From Faucicola tetraodonis (GTDB taxonomy: Bacteria; Pseudomonadota; Gammaproteobacteria; Pseudomonadales; Moraxellaceae), in the NCBI GenBank assembly GCA_032017425.1, contig DALZPW010000004.1: 64,000 bases of DNA; one strand, 5' to 3'. The translations under genes and the position numbers were made by a program. The notes under the pieces were generated by a model. The model did not search any database. It was not told where the DNA came from and saw only the letters and a program-made list of their open reading frames with translations. Positions 63,950-64,000 of the stretch are shown here, piece after piece. The stretch's first letter is position 1; every line of letters starts with the position of its first letter.

Positions 63950-64000
63950 GCATCCGACCATCCCATCTTTTCCACACATAAGAAATTAGAGATAGTGTCC
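63950..64000. other. Window tail without a recognised feature
   Basis: The last 51 bases follow the stop codon of the ATPase gene. No terminator, start codon with a ribosome-binding site, or recognised mobile-element end is visible. Confidence 0.4.

Noticed and set aside
63950..64000. Possible insertion-sequence end at the window edge
   Set aside because: Only 51 bases are visible and no inverted repeat or transposase can be recognised.

Overview
The window is a stretch of bacterial chromosome from a gamma-proteobacterium. The family Moraxellaceae (Moraxella, Faucicola osloensis, Psychrobacter or a close relative) fits best. Four things suggest this: the moderate base composition (mid-40s % GC by eye, not computed), the prpB-prpC-acnD arrangement, the scattered type II secretion genes, and the general style of the proteins. 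The exact species cannot be told from the sequence alone. Almost all of it is densely packed housekeeping DNA with short intergenic gaps. There is no CRISPR array, rRNA operon, integrase or complete insertion sequence. One tRNA gene, tRNA-Arg(CCT), and a convincing 6S RNA gene are present.

Layout. 1-11 kb: the 3' end of a TetR-type regulator, the tamA-tamB outer-membrane assembly pair (tamA unusually long), an LplT-like MFS transporter, and an NlpD-like cell-division lipoprotein. 11-20 kb: pdxA, a small phasin-like gene, tRNA-Arg, dnaE, an orphan HPt protein, trmJ, an acyltransferase and cysE. 20-26 kb: gpmI-ctpA, 6S RNA and a purine permease. 26-30 kb: type II secretion minor pseudopilins gspH-I-J-K in an overlapping operon, followed by a TetR regulator. 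30-42 kb: tatD, hemW, a lipoprotein of unknown function, a MATE pump, cysK, a LysR regulator divergent from cidA-cidB, dapD, a carboxymuconolactone-decarboxylase-like gene, queE and a DMT exporter. 42-54 kb: purB, then a same-strand block (two NfsA-like nitroreductases, a CitE-like CoA-ester lyase, a uracil-type permease and a YbfB-like MFS protein), then pepN, mgtC-like and uvrB. 55-62 kb: metK, a DUF3144 gene, a small tail-anchored protein and the 2-methylcitrate (propionate) genes prpB-prpC-acnD.

The most unusual part is the right edge. Directly after acnD, where prpF is normally found, sits a strikingly AT-rich gene. It encodes an ABC/AAA-type ATPase joined to a TOPRIM-like domain (OLD family). 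This architecture is shared with several anti-phage nucleases and is the best candidate for a transferred defence gene. Whatever accompanies it lies beyond the window.

A second theme is the abundance of short (10-16 bp) tandem duplications. They occur in intergenic gaps, for example at 19641, 20751, 24032, 41051 and 45509, and in the 5' parts or linkers of several genes (tamA, cidA, the 32.4 kb lipoprotein). They look like slippage-generated variable repeats. Many genes end in perfect intrinsic terminators, several of which serve convergent genes on both strands.
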